Positions 11,237 through 21,941 of a DNA stretch of 64,000 nucleotides are shown piece by piece. Each line of letters opens with the position of its first letter. The first letter of the stretch is position 1. The stretch comes from Bradyrhizobium semiaridum (lineage in GTDB: Bacteria > Pseudomonadota > Alphaproteobacteria > Rhizobiales > Xanthobacteraceae). Location of the stretch: assembly GCF_020329505.1 (NCBI RefSeq), contig NZ_JAGKJJ010000001.1, forward strand, positions 186,001 to 250,000, read 5' to 3'. The position numbers and the translations under genes are program-made. The notes beneath the pieces were generated by a model. It was given only the letters and a program-made list of their open reading frames with translations. It had not been told where the DNA came from and ran no database searches.

Positions 11237-12637
11237 ATGACCGGAATTGCAAAGACGCGGCCCTTCTCCAAAGTCCTGTACGCACTGGTCCTGATCGGAG
11301 GCGTCGCCTCGGGTGGCCCTATCGAGTTTGGCGCACCCGCCCTTGCGCAGAACATCAAGCCCGAGCCGATGCCCCTGCCGCCGTCCGAATTCCCGACGCC
11401 AAGCGCCGACCTCGAGGCGCTGATCGCGCGCAACGATGCCGTCGCGCTTCGCAAGCATTCCTGGCTGCTCTGGTCGGGGCTGACCGCCGATTCAAGTCAA
11501 AGCTTCAACGGCCGGGTCTTGCCGGTCTGGGAAACCTGGTTGTCGGAGGAGGAGGCATTTTCTCCCGTCAATCAACTGGTGGCGGCAGCCGCGGCGCCGC
11601 GGCCCAGAATTCTCCGCCCGTTCGCGCCTCCCCGTCAGTTCCAACATGGCGCGTCCACACTGGCAAGGGCACTGGCGGCCGGCACGTCTCCGAGGCAAAG
11701 GCTGCTGGCTTTCGTGAAGATGAGCCCGGAAGCTGCGAGCTTTCTCGCAGCTTCGCACGAGACGCCTGCAAAATCCGGTCAGTCCTATAGCTACGTCAGC
11801 GCCTCGGACCTTGCGCAGCTGAATGCGGCGTTCGACCAGCACAACACCGCCGTCAAGGATCGCAAGATCATCGATTTCCCGGCGGCCGGCACCGACCTGA
11901 AGATGGTGTTTCTGCCCGTCAAGCCCACAGGTCTCTCTGCGATTCCGATCTGGAACGGCGCCGCCGATAGCAGCGATCCTGCGCAACCGACGCCGGATTC
12001 ATGGAAGACATGCGTCGCCGTCGATCCGACCAACAGCCAAACGGGAACGGCAGCGATCAGCTGCAACGGTCGTCAGGTCCAGGCGGAGATCGTCCCGTTG
12101 AACGCATTTTATTCCGTGCAGATCGATGCAGCGGAAGCAGCGACCATCAATTCGCTGTCGAAGCTCGCCGGGGCAGCGGCAGTTCAGGCGGGAGAATTCC
12201 AGGTTCTGGTCGCAATGCACGTGACCACCAAGGAAATCGCGAACTGGACCTGGGCGACATTCTGGTGGCAGAACGGAAGGAATCCGCCCAACGATTTCCC
12301 CGGCAGCGTCGCTGACATGCCGGATGCGTCGAAGGTCAAGGGGCCCTGGCGCAACTACGCCATGTGCATCAGCGACTCCATGGTGGTGCCGGCGACCGAT
12401 CCCAAGGGAAAACCGGTCGTCTGCTTCAATCCCTATCTCGAGACCAACCAGACCGACGGCCTGAACTCGAACTGCATGTCGTGCCACGCCATGGCGCGCC
12501 TTCCGCTTACGGCCGCCGCGAGTCCGTATCCGCAGACCTACCTGCCGAACGGTTTCGTGGATCTGGCAGACCCCAACATCTTCGGCGGCGCCACCAAGAC
12601 TGATTTTGTCTGGGCCATTCCACAATCGGCCCACTGA
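11237..12637 (+). CDS. Exported c-type heme protein, function unknown
   Basis: 466 residues with an N-terminal signal sequence (VLYALVLIGGVASGG ... ALAQ). There is one heme-attachment motif, CMSCH (413-417), near the C-terminus. Several other cysteines (TCVAVD, ISCNG, MCISD, VCFNP) may form disulfides. The Trp-rich WTWATFWWQNG segment and GPWRNYAMC suggest a substrate or partner pocket before the heme. I do not recognise a named family. It lies 131 bases after the P460 gene on the same strand and could be its electron partner; this is inference from context. Confidence 0.7.
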   Translation: MTGIAKTRPFSKVLYALVLIGGVASGGPIEFGAPALAQNIKPEPMPLPPSEFPTPSADLEALIARNDAVALRKHSWLLWSGLTADSSQSFNGRVLPVWETWLSEEEAFSPVNQLVAAAAAPRPRILRPFAPPRQFQHGASTLARALAAGTSPRQRLLAFVKMSPEAASFLAASHETPAKSGQSYSYVSASDLAQLNAAFDQHNTAVKDRKIIDFPAAGTDLKMVFLPVKPTGLSAIPIWNGAADSSDPAQPTPDSWKTCVAVDPTNSQTGTAAISCNGRQVQAEIVPLNAFYSVQIDAAEAATINSLSKLAGAAAVQAGEFQVLVAMHVTTKEIANWTWATFWWQNGRNPPNDFPGSVADMPDASKVKGPWRNYAMCISDSMVVPATDPKGKPVVCFNPYLETNQTDGLNSNCMSCHAMARLPLTAAASPYPQTYLPNGFVDLADPNIFGGATKTDFVWAIPQSAH

Positions 12638-12899
12638 ATGCCCGGACAGGGTGGGCGATGGCCGCCTATGCGCGCTGTGCGGGGAATGCCGATACGGACA
12701 GCGCTCGGAAGGTCAATCGCATCAGGCGGCATCCGTGCCGGCCCGCAACTGGCTCGCCGGGTCGGCATCTGCCAAACTTTGGGCCCAACCCGGGCGGTTC
12801 CATGTCACTCAGTGAATGGCTGTTGCCCCGAAGCGACAGTCGCCCCAAGCCTCGCGTGATAGTTGTTGACGATAGCGGAATCGCCAAGGGGGGACACCC

Positions 12900-13661
12900 A
12901 TGATGAAATTCCTGATTGCAGCCGCTGGCCTCGCCGCGCTCGGCGTGTCGTCCGCATCGGCCGCCGACCTTGCCGCGCGGCCCTACACCAAGGCGCCGCC
13001 GCCGGTGGTTGCGCCTGTGCTGACTTGGAATGGCTTCTATCTTGGTATCCAGGGCGGCGGCGCCTGGGGCCGCAGCAAGGAGACCTTCTTCGGCGCGCCC
13101 AACGCTCCGGGCTTCCTCGGTACCCAGAATTACGACACCGACGGCGGCTTCGCTGGCGGCGTGGTCGGCTACAATTGGCAGTTCGGCAACACCGTGCTCG
13201 GCCTCGAGGGCGACTATCACTGGTCTGACATCAACGGCCGCTCGGCCGAGGTGAATACGGGCCTGCTCGACACCTACAACACCAAGCTGCGCAGCTTCGG
13301 CGACATCAAGGGCCGCCTCGGCTACGCCGCAGGTCCTGCGCTGTGGTTCGTCAGCGGCGGTGCTGCCGTCGGCGACATTCAGCACCGCTACGATGCCGCG
13401 CTGAACGGCGGCGCGGCCAACTCGTCGGCGACCAGCGACACCCGCTGGGGTTGGACGGTCGGCGCCGGCGTCGAATACATGTTCGCACCGAACTGGTCGG
13501 GCAAGGTCGAGTACAACTACATCGACCTCGGCAAGAGCACGCTGCAGTTCGATCCGCTGATCGCAGCCAATCGTTCGGAGTGGAAGGACACCTTCCACAC
13601 CGTCAAGGTCGGCATCAACTACCACTTCAACTGGACCGGCCCGGTGGTCGCGAAATACTGA
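12900..13661 (+). CDS. Outer-membrane beta-barrel protein (Omp31/porin-like), paralogue 3
   Basis: 253 residues, a near-duplicate of the gene at 9428. It has the signal peptide ending SASAA-DLAARPY, the opening LTWNGFYLGIQGGGAWG, the shared HWSDINGRSA and FGDIKGRLGYA blocks, and the ending YHFNWTGPVVAKY. A run of six G lies six bases before the ATG; a second ATG follows at 12903. The P460 and c-heme genes lie between the two copies. A strong terminator follows. Confidence 0.88.
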   Translation: MMKFLIAAAGLAALGVSSASAADLAARPYTKAPPPVVAPVLTWNGFYLGIQGGGAWGRSKETFFGAPNAPGFLGTQNYDTDGGFAGGVVGYNWQFGNTVLGLEGDYHWSDINGRSAEVNTGLLDTYNTKLRSFGDIKGRLGYAAGPALWFVSGGAAVGDIQHRYDAALNGGAANSSATSDTRWGWTVGAGVEYMFAPNWSGKVEYNYIDLGKSTLQFDPLIAANRSEWKDTFHTVKVGINYHFNWTGPVVAKY

Positions 13662-13683
13662 TCGCGCCCGATATCTTCAGCGA

Positions 13684-13712
13684 AAAGGCCGGCCTCGCGC
13701 CGGCCTTTTTTG
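13684..13712 (+). terminator. Rho-independent terminator after porin paralogue 3
   Basis: The nine-base stem AAGGCCGGC / GCCGGCCTT is followed by TTTTTTG. Its sequence resembles the terminator at 9214, as expected if the genes duplicated with their 3' flanks. Confidence 0.85.
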
Positions 13713-13904
13713 TTGCCTCGAAAAACAGTGGACCACCTGCGGCCGCACACCTGAGGTTGTGCGTTTTCCGCCCATTGTTGTTTGCCGGTTACACAACTTC
13801 CGGCTTTATCCGTGTAGACACGGGGCAACGTCCGGCAACACGCCGACGCCCCCTTCAAAGGCTTGAAGGGGACCAACAAGAAAACGGGACTGGGAAGTTT
13901 GAAA

Positions 13905-14567
13905 ATGAGGACTTTTCTGCTGGCATCGGCCGGCTTGCTCGTACTGAGCGCTTTCGCACCGGCCCGCGCCGCCGACATGGCGGCCCGTGCGCCCTACGTC
14001 AAGGCTCCTCCGCCTGTCGCGATCTACAACTGGACCGGCTTCTACATCGGCGGCTTCGGCGGCTATGCCACCGAGAATTCGGACGTCGATCCGAAGCTGA
14101 GCGGCGGTTTTGCCGGCGGCACGATCGGCTACAACTGGCAGACCAGCAACATCGTGTTCGGCATCGAGGCCGACGGCGGCTGGGCCGACGTCGACGCGTC
14201 GATCACGGCCCTCGGCATCACCGCCAAGAGCCGCATCGACTCGCTCGGCACCGTGCGCGGCCGGCTCGGCATCGCGGCCGACAAGGTGCTGTTCTATGCC
14301 ACCGGCGGCTATGCCTGGGTCAACAACGAGATCAGCCTCTCTGCGCTCGGCGTGACCGCCAGGGAAAGCCATTTTCACTCCGGCTGGACCGTCGGCGCGG
14401 GCATCGAGGCCTTCTTCGCTCCGCAGTGGTCGGTCAAGGGCGAGTATCTGTTCCGGAGCCTGGACAGCGAGAACTATTTCGGCGTTCCCACCGGAACGGC
14501 CGAGTTGCACAGCGTCCAGGTCGGTGTGAACTATCACTTCGGCGGCCCGATCGTCGCCAAATACTGA
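13905..14567 (+). CDS. Outer-membrane beta-barrel protein (Omp31/porin-like), paralogue 4
   Basis: 220 residues, more divergent and shorter than the other three copies. The signal peptide MRTFLLASAGLLVLSAFAPARAA leads to IYNWTGFYIGGFGGYA, and the protein ends YHFGGPIVAKY. ATG 13905 is preferred over the in-frame TTG at 13863 because it puts the signal peptide at the N-terminus; GGGAAG lies about ten bases upstream. It is the last of the cluster before uvrA and has its own terminator. Confidence 0.88.
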   Translation: MRTFLLASAGLLVLSAFAPARAADMAARAPYVKAPPPVAIYNWTGFYIGGFGGYATENSDVDPKLSGGFAGGTIGYNWQTSNIVFGIEADGGWADVDASITALGITAKSRIDSLGTVRGRLGIAADKVLFYATGGYAWVNNEISLSALGVTARESHFHSGWTVGAGIEAFFAPQWSVKGEYLFRSLDSENYFGVPTGTAELHSVQVGVNYHFGGPIVAKY

Positions 14568-14593
14568 TCGCTCGTCTGCGGGCGGACGATAGA

Positions 14594-14622
14594 AGGGCTG
14601 GCCTCGCGCCGGCCTTTTTTCT
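14594..14622 (+). terminator. Rho-independent terminator after porin paralogue 4
   Basis: A GGGCTGGC / GCCGGCCT stem containing one G-T pair is followed by TTTTTTCTTT. Confidence 0.75.
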
Positions 14623-14721
14623 TTGCCGGTTTCCTAGCCCGGAACACCCGCTGCTGACGCCTGCTGCCATCGAGCGAACTATCCGTTGATGGACTCAATA
14701 TGGCACTGGAAATTCGCCGCC

Positions 14722-14736
14722 GTTCTTCCTACGTTC
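14722..14736. promoter_or_regulatory. LexA (SOS) box upstream of uvrA
   Basis: GTTC, seven bases, GTTC, 90 bases upstream of the uvrA ATG. It is an exact match to the alphaproteobacterial LexA operator in front of a canonical SOS gene. Confidence 0.85.
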
Positions 14737-14825
14737 CAGTCTTCACACCCATCGGCGCATGATCCCGGCATCACCGGTGATGCGCGCCCAAAAAGGCGCT
14801 CACTCCGGCGCCCGGAACTGTCGCT

Positions 14826-17819
<2,994 letters not shown>

Positions 17820-17832
17820 CGCAAGCCGCCAC

Positions 17833-17919
17833 GTAGCCCGGATGAGCAAAGCGATATCCGGGGGTCGCGGATCATCGACAGCGACCGGTCCCGCATGGCG
17901 CTTCGCTCATGCGGGCTAC
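17833..17919. repeat. Family A intergenic palindrome, copy 2
   Basis: The left arm starts GTAGCCCGGATGAGC and the right arm ends GCTCATGCGGGCTAC, with about 28 bases between. It separates the convergent uvrA and PRC-barrel genes. Confidence 0.8.
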
Positions 17920-17941
17920 AAGCGTCGATTCGCCCTCGCCG

Positions 17942-18274
17942 TTATACCGCCCAATAGTTCGGATGCATGTACGCCCTTGAGCGGTCGCCCCAGTCGAATT
18001 CATCGCCGTCGAGTTCGCAGGGGCCGGCCTGCAGCTCTTCCAGTGTTGCGTCGGCCTCGTAGGCCAGGCGCTCGCGATCGTATCTGAGCGCGCTCCACCT
18101 GATGGGATAGTGGCGGTGCGTGCTCAGCAATCCGCCGGTCCTGATCACGGCATAGGCGACCGTGCCGGTCAGCTTGTCGAGCATCAGCCGTTCGATCGAT
18201 CCGAGTTTTGTGCCATTGCGGCCGTAGACGTTGACGTGCTCAACGTGGTCACTGGGCACCAAGGTATGATGCAT
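17942..18274 (-). CDS. PRC-barrel domain protein
   Basis: 110 residues. The N-terminal DHVEHVNVYGRNGTKLGSIERL and GTVAYAVIRTGG segments match the PRC-barrel fold, a small beta barrel found in RNA-processing and photosynthetic reaction-centre proteins and in many stand-alone stress proteins of rhizobia. A Tyr/Asp-rich tail follows. It has no signal peptide, so it is probably cytoplasmic. Start 18274 is set by GGGAGGAC just upstream; a longer frame reaches 18427 through a palindromic repeat. The gene is flanked on both sides by family A palindromes. Confidence 0.8.
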   Translation of the reverse strand: MHHTLVPSDHVEHVNVYGRNGTKLGSIERLMLDKLTGTVAYAVIRTGGLLSTHRHYPIRWSALRYDRERLAYEADATLEELQAGPCELDGDEFDWGDRSRAYMHPNYWAV

Positions 18275-18380
18275 GGCGTCCTCCCAGTTTTGGTTCGTTC
18301 CGGCGAGACTATAGCACAAATGGCGGGCATAGGGCGGATTGGCGAGGCGTAACCCGCCGCCCTTGCAACGACCGCGGTGC

Positions 18381-18450
18381 GTAGCCCGGATGAGCGACGC
18401 GACATCCGGGGGCCGCTTGTCCCGCATGTCGCTTCGCTCGTGCGGGCTAC
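18381..18450. repeat. Family A intergenic palindrome, copy 3
   Basis: Arms of about 30 bases, GTAGCCCGGATGAGCGACGC and its imperfect complement, with only about ten bases between. It lies between the start of the PRC-barrel gene and the end of the beta-propeller gene. Confidence 0.8.
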
Positions 18451-18454
18451 GGCC

Positions 18455-19393
18455 CTACTCCGTTCTTCTCAAGAACGCCCCGAACGCGCGCGGGCCGTCG
18501 CCGACCTTGATCTCGCCGATCACCTTAAGCTCGGCGGCGTCGATCACGCTGAGCGTGTTGCTCTCCCAGTTCGCGACCACGATGCGCTTGCCGTCCGCCG
18601 TCGCTTCGATGCCTTCGGGATAATCGCCGACGGTGATCCGCTTCATCGGCTGCAAGGTCGCGAGATCGAACACGCTGACGGTACCGTCATATTGATCGGT
18701 CACAAACCCGCGCCCCTGCGCCAGCGCCACGGCGTAGGGGCGCAGGCCGACGTGGACGCGGCCGGTCTCGCGCGCGGCGGCGATGTCGACCACCGAGACG
18801 TCATTGCTGCCGACATTGGCGGTATAGGCGCGCTTGCCTTCGGCGTCGATAGTGATGCCGAATGGCCGGGTGCCGACCTTCACGATCCCGCGCCGCTCGC
18901 GCGAGGCGGTGTCGATGATCGACACGCTGTCGTCGTCGCGGTCCGCGGAGAGCAGCAGGTGCCCGTCCGGCGTCACGGCGAGGCCGGATGGCGAGGCGCC
19001 GACCGCGATGCTGGCCGCGACCCGTTGTACCCTGGCATCGATGACCCGCACCGCGGCGGCGTACCAGTCGGCAACGTAGACCGTCGCGCCGTCGGGCGCG
19101 ACCGCGATGCCGAGCGGGCCGCCGCCGACATCGACCCGGCCGACGACTTTACGCGCTGACGCGTCGACCACGGTCACCGCCTTGGCGTCGGGGCTGGTCA
19201 CATAGGCAAAACGGCCGTCCGCCGTGACGGCGACACCAGCCGGCTTGCCGCCGATCGCGATCGTCGCGACCGGTCTTGATGTCGCGAGATCGACGACCGT
19301 GAGGTCATCGCTGAGCTGATTGGTGACGAAGGCCTCCTCGGCTTGCGCGGCGCCAGCGCAAGCGAGCAACAATCCGATGATGACCGGCCGCAC
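18455..19393 (-). CDS. Exported YVTN-type beta-propeller protein
   Basis: 312 residues. A short signal peptide (VRPVIIGLLLACAGAAQAEE) is followed by about seven repeats of roughly 42 residues. Each has a strand pattern such as GGKPAGVAVTADGRFAYVTS or SNDVSVVDIA, the YVTN/YncE propeller signature. These are periplasmic scaffolds, some linked to quinoprotein or metal metabolism. The start is GTG at 19393, only two bases after the stop of the SRPBCC gene, so the two are translationally linked. No ligand can be assigned from sequence. Confidence 0.85.
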   Translation of the reverse strand: MRPVIIGLLLACAGAAQAEEAFVTNQLSDDLTVVDLATSRPVATIAIGGKPAGVAVTADGRFAYVTSPDAKAVTVVDASARKVVGRVDVGGGPLGIAVAPDGATVYVADWYAAAVRVIDARVQRVAASIAVGASPSGLAVTPDGHLLLSADRDDDSVSIIDTASRERRGIVKVGTRPFGITIDAEGKRAYTANVGSNDVSVVDIAAARETGRVHVGLRPYAVALAQGRGFVTDQYDGTVSVFDLATLQPMKRITVGDYPEGIEATADGKRIVVANWESNTLSVIDAAELKVIGEIKVGDGPRAFGAFLRRTE

Positions 19394-19395
19394 GT

Positions 19396-19935
19396 TCAGC
19401 TGCCGCTCTCGATCTTCTTTTTCAGCCCTTGAAGCCCCGCCTTGTACAGCCCGCTCACCGCCTTCACCGCAGCCTCGTCGCTCAGCTCGGGCGGCGGGTC
19501 GTTGTTCGGGAAGCCGCGGTAGAACGCACCGGCCCATTCCACCTTGGCCTTGCCGTCCGGCGCCGGCGACACCGTCAGGGTCGAGGAATAATTGGTAACC
19601 GGCAGCACCCTCACGTCGACGGCCGTGATCCGATAGGAATAGCTCAACATGTCCGGCTCGTATTTGTAGAGCTCCTCGTCGACGGTGGCGCCGGGCCCGA
19701 GCGTCAGGCGCCGCGTCGCGCCGATCTCGTTGCCCTTCTGGCCCTCGGTGCTGGTGACGCCGGCGAGCCAGCTCATGTCCTGGAAATTGCCGATCACCGC
19801 CCAAACCTTGGCCTGCGGCGCGTCGATCTCGATCGATTCCCGCACCTTCTGGCGGGTCGGCCCGTGCGCCCACGCGGCTCCCAGCACAGCCAGCGCCGCC
19901 CCCACGACGGCAGCCTTCGCGATCGTCCTCCTCAT
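19396..19935 (-). CDS. Exported SRPBCC (START-like) family protein
   Basis: 179 residues. The signal peptide (KAAVVGAALAVLGAAWAHG) precedes a helix-grip fold: SIEIDAPQAKVWAVIGNFQDMSWLAGV at the N-terminus, the central GATRRLTLGPGATVDEELYKYEPD strands, and a long C-terminal helix (AVKAVSGLYKAGLQGLKKKI). Such domains bind hydrophobic ligands. The ATG at 19935 follows GAGGAGA. It is operonic with the beta-propeller gene, so they probably act together in the periplasm; the ligand is unknown. Confidence 0.8.
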   Translation of the reverse strand: MRRTIAKAAVVGAALAVLGAAWAHGPTRQKVRESIEIDAPQAKVWAVIGNFQDMSWLAGVTSTEGQKGNEIGATRRLTLGPGATVDEELYKYEPDMLSYSYRITAVDVRVLPVTNYSSTLTVSPAPDGKAKVEWAGAFYRGFPNNDPPPELSDEAAVKAVSGLYKAGLQGLKKKIESGS

Positions 19936-20089
19936 CCCGTCTCCTCGATATGTGTTCGGCCCGCGCCGCCCAGCGCCGACCGAGTTTTTTGATCCGGTCA
20001 TTTTGGACCGGACGGAAACCGGATGCTTGCACCAGAGCGAAGTCGCGGCCGTCGGCTTCCCCGACAGGCAAGCCGCGCGTACCAGGCAT

Positions 20090-20827
20090 TCACTCCTCGA
20101 TCGCCGCCTCGACAAATCCACGCGGGTCGGCGCAGAACTCGCGCATGACCCGGTAGTGATCGGTCTGCTCCACGTCGACCGGCTCGAGCCCGTATTTCGA
20201 CAACCGCAGCAGCGTCGCGTTGGGATAGGCCATCAGCAGCGGCGCGTGGGTGGCCATGATGACCTGGCAATAGCCCGATTGATCCATCCGTCGCAGCAGC
20301 TTCAGAAACTCGATCTGGCGTGACGGCGACAGCGCCGATTCCGGCTCGTCGAAGATGAAGATGCCCTGCCTGTCACAGCGTTCGTCGAAGAAGCGCAGGA
20401 AGCCTTCGCCATGTGAATAGGACAGGAAGTCGGGCGGCAGCGCTCCGACGTCCATCGCCGCCTCGTCCAGATATCTGGCGACCGAAAAAAAGCTCTCGGC
20501 CCGGAAGAACCAGCCATTGGTGATTTTCGGCAGCCAGCTCGCGCGAAGCGCGGTAGCAAGCGAGCCGCCCGTTTCCTCCAGCGCCCTTGAATGATCGACC
20601 GGCCGGTAACCCTTACCACCACCGGCATCGTCGAAACCCGCAAGCACCGCAATGCCCTCCAGCAGCGTCGACTTGCCGGTGCCGTTCTCGCCGACGATGA
20701 TGGTGATCGCCTTGTCGAAGGCGAGCTCGAAATCGCCGCGCAGCAGCGGCAGCACGAACGGATAGACCTTGCGATTAGTGATCCGCGCGGGATCGAGCCA
20801 GACGCGCTTCAAGTACGGCGCCGGCAT
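20090..20827 (-). CDS. Stand-alone ABC-type (SMC/RecF-like) ATPase
   Basis: 245 residues with a complete ABC ATPase core and no membrane or coiled-coil partner. Walker A is IIVGENGTGKSTLLEGI, the signature-like element is SYSHGEGFLRFF, Walker B is IFIFDEPESALSPSRQ and the switch His is in MATHAPLLMA. These resemble the RecF/Rad50/OLD group rather than transporters. ATG 20827 begins MPAPYLKRVWL; longer frames reach 20923 and 21010 without a clear ribosome site. It is divergent from the WYL-like gene. The role is unknown; DNA repair or stress functions are possible. Confidence 0.75.
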   Translation of the reverse strand: MPAPYLKRVWLDPARITNRKVYPFVLPLLRGDFELAFDKAITIIVGENGTGKSTLLEGIAVLAGFDDAGGGKGYRPVDHSRALEETGGSLATALRASWLPKITNGWFFRAESFFSVARYLDEAAMDVGALPPDFLSYSHGEGFLRFFDERCDRQGIFIFDEPESALSPSRQIEFLKLLRRMDQSGYCQVIMATHAPLLMAYPNATLLRLSKYGLEPVDVEQTDHYRVMREFCADPRGFVEAAIEE

Positions 20828-21008
20828 ATTGATCGTGCGATTTCGCCGCGCCACTCGCCCACCCTGATAGTTACGCAATTGCTGCTGCACAATCGCAGAT
20901 CGGGTTGCCCACGTCAAGAACATAACAGGAACATTGTACCGCAGGGGATCGCGCCGGGTTTTCCGCCGTTCAATGCTGGAGACATCGACGATCGGAGACG
21001 AGCCGACC

Positions 21009-21329
21009 ATGCCCAGCGCCTACGCCCTCTTCCGCAAGGCGATCCTCACCGAGCAGCAAGTCGTCTGCAACTATGACGGCCGCCCGCGCGAGCTCTGCCC
21101 GCACATCATCGGCCACAACAGAAGCGGCGAAGAGGTCGTTCTGGCCTGGCAGTTCGCCGGCGCTAGTTCCGGCAGGCTGCCGCAATGGCGCTGCCTGCGG
21201 CTCGCCAATGTCAGCGACATCAGCCTGCGCAAGGGCCGCTGGCACGAGGGCGGCTCGCATCGCAGCGAGCAGACCTGCGTCAGCGAGATCGACCTCGACA
21301 TCAACATTCATGTGCGGAAGCGGCGGTAG
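21009..21329 (+). CDS. Small WYL-domain-like protein
   Basis: 106 residues. The pattern AYALFRKAILTEQQVVCNYD, then RPRELCPHIIGHNRSGEEVV, then WRCLRLANVSDISL resembles the core of WYL domains, which bind ligands or nucleic acid and usually regulate transcription or defence genes. No helix-turn-helix is present, so it may be a stand-alone sensor or a divergent relative. It is divergent from the ATPase with 181 bases between. The structured element at 21.4 kb starts about 75 bases after its stop. Confidence 0.55.
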   Translation: MPSAYALFRKAILTEQQVVCNYDGRPRELCPHIIGHNRSGEEVVLAWQFAGASSGRLPQWRCLRLANVSDISLRKGRWHEGGSHRSEQTCVSEIDLDINIHVRKRR

Positions 21330-21405
21330 TGTCGCGATCGCGGATTTGCCGGCGGCCCTCATTTCTGTTTTGCCGCACCATCGTTCGTATTTTCCGAATT
21401 AGCTC

Positions 21406-21435
21406 TTGACAAACACCCCAACTCGCGGATTTAAT
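21406..21435 (+). promoter_or_regulatory. Sigma70-type promoter for the structured element
   Basis: TTGACA (21406-21411), an 18-base spacer and TTTAAT (21430-21435). This is the best housekeeping promoter seen in the window. No coding start follows, which points to a non-coding transcript beginning near 21442. Confidence 0.6.
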
Positions 21436-21441
21436 GCGCGC

Positions 21442-21793
21442 CGTCTCACGCGATCGAGGGGCGCTGCGCATCGTCACGGTGTTGCGGTGAGATGCGGTGG
21501 ACGCCGCGCGTGTCAGTGACGACAGCACGCGAGGCGGACGGTGAAATCGTGCAGGCCGGACGCCCTAGCGGCAGGTGTCCTATCGCAAGACGCGCAAGCG
21601 TCTTTGCGGAAGCGGTGACAAACAAGCCCAGTCTCGCCGGGGTAAGCACGTATAAGCCGTAACCCATCGCGCAGGGGAAGCCGGGTTGTTTCCGGTTACA
21701 CCTGTGGTCCTACCCCCGAGCTTTCTACCCATTGCTCGGGGCCCATGGGTGCGATCGGCACCCGGCTTTCCCTGCGCCCTCTGCTCTCAGGGC
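21442..21793 (+). ncRNA. Candidate structured non-coding RNA, about 350 nt
   Basis: A gene-free stretch with a run of hairpins. (1) GCATCGTCAC 21468-21477 pairs with 21487-21495, with an outer GGCG/CGCC. (2) CGCGTG 21507 pairs with CACGCG 21526-21531. (3) GGACGCC 21558 pairs with GGTGTCC to 21580. (4) GCAAGACGC 21585-21593 and GCGTCTTTGC 21598-21607 are capped by a GCAA tetraloop. (5) An 18-base arm 21669-21686 pairs with 21760-21777 through one G-U and encloses CCCCGAG/CTCGGGG. A promoter lies immediately upstream. From memory, related sequences recur in Bradyrhizobium genomes; this was not checked. The 3' end is uncertain. Confidence 0.5.
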
Positions 21794-21875
21794 GGCGAAG
21801 CGACAAGCAAAGCTCGGACAAAAAATGTCGCGAGAACGCGAATGTATGACTCAGCGGCCGTGCAACATGTTCAGT

Positions 21876-21908
21876 GTCGTCCTGGCGAAAGCCAGGCCCC
21901 ATTACCCC
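21876..21908. repeat. Short intergenic palindrome (family C)
   Basis: GTCGTCCTGGCGAAAGCCAGG contains the hairpin CCTGGC-GAAA-GCCAGG with a GNRA-type loop, then CCCCATTACCCC. It lies just beyond the 3' end of the PPC-domain gene. The remaining gene-free sequence from 21794 to 21941 shows nothing else recognisable. Confidence 0.5.
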
Positions 21909-21941
21909 AAGTATCAATTGCTGCGCGACGAGGCCGCCCCT

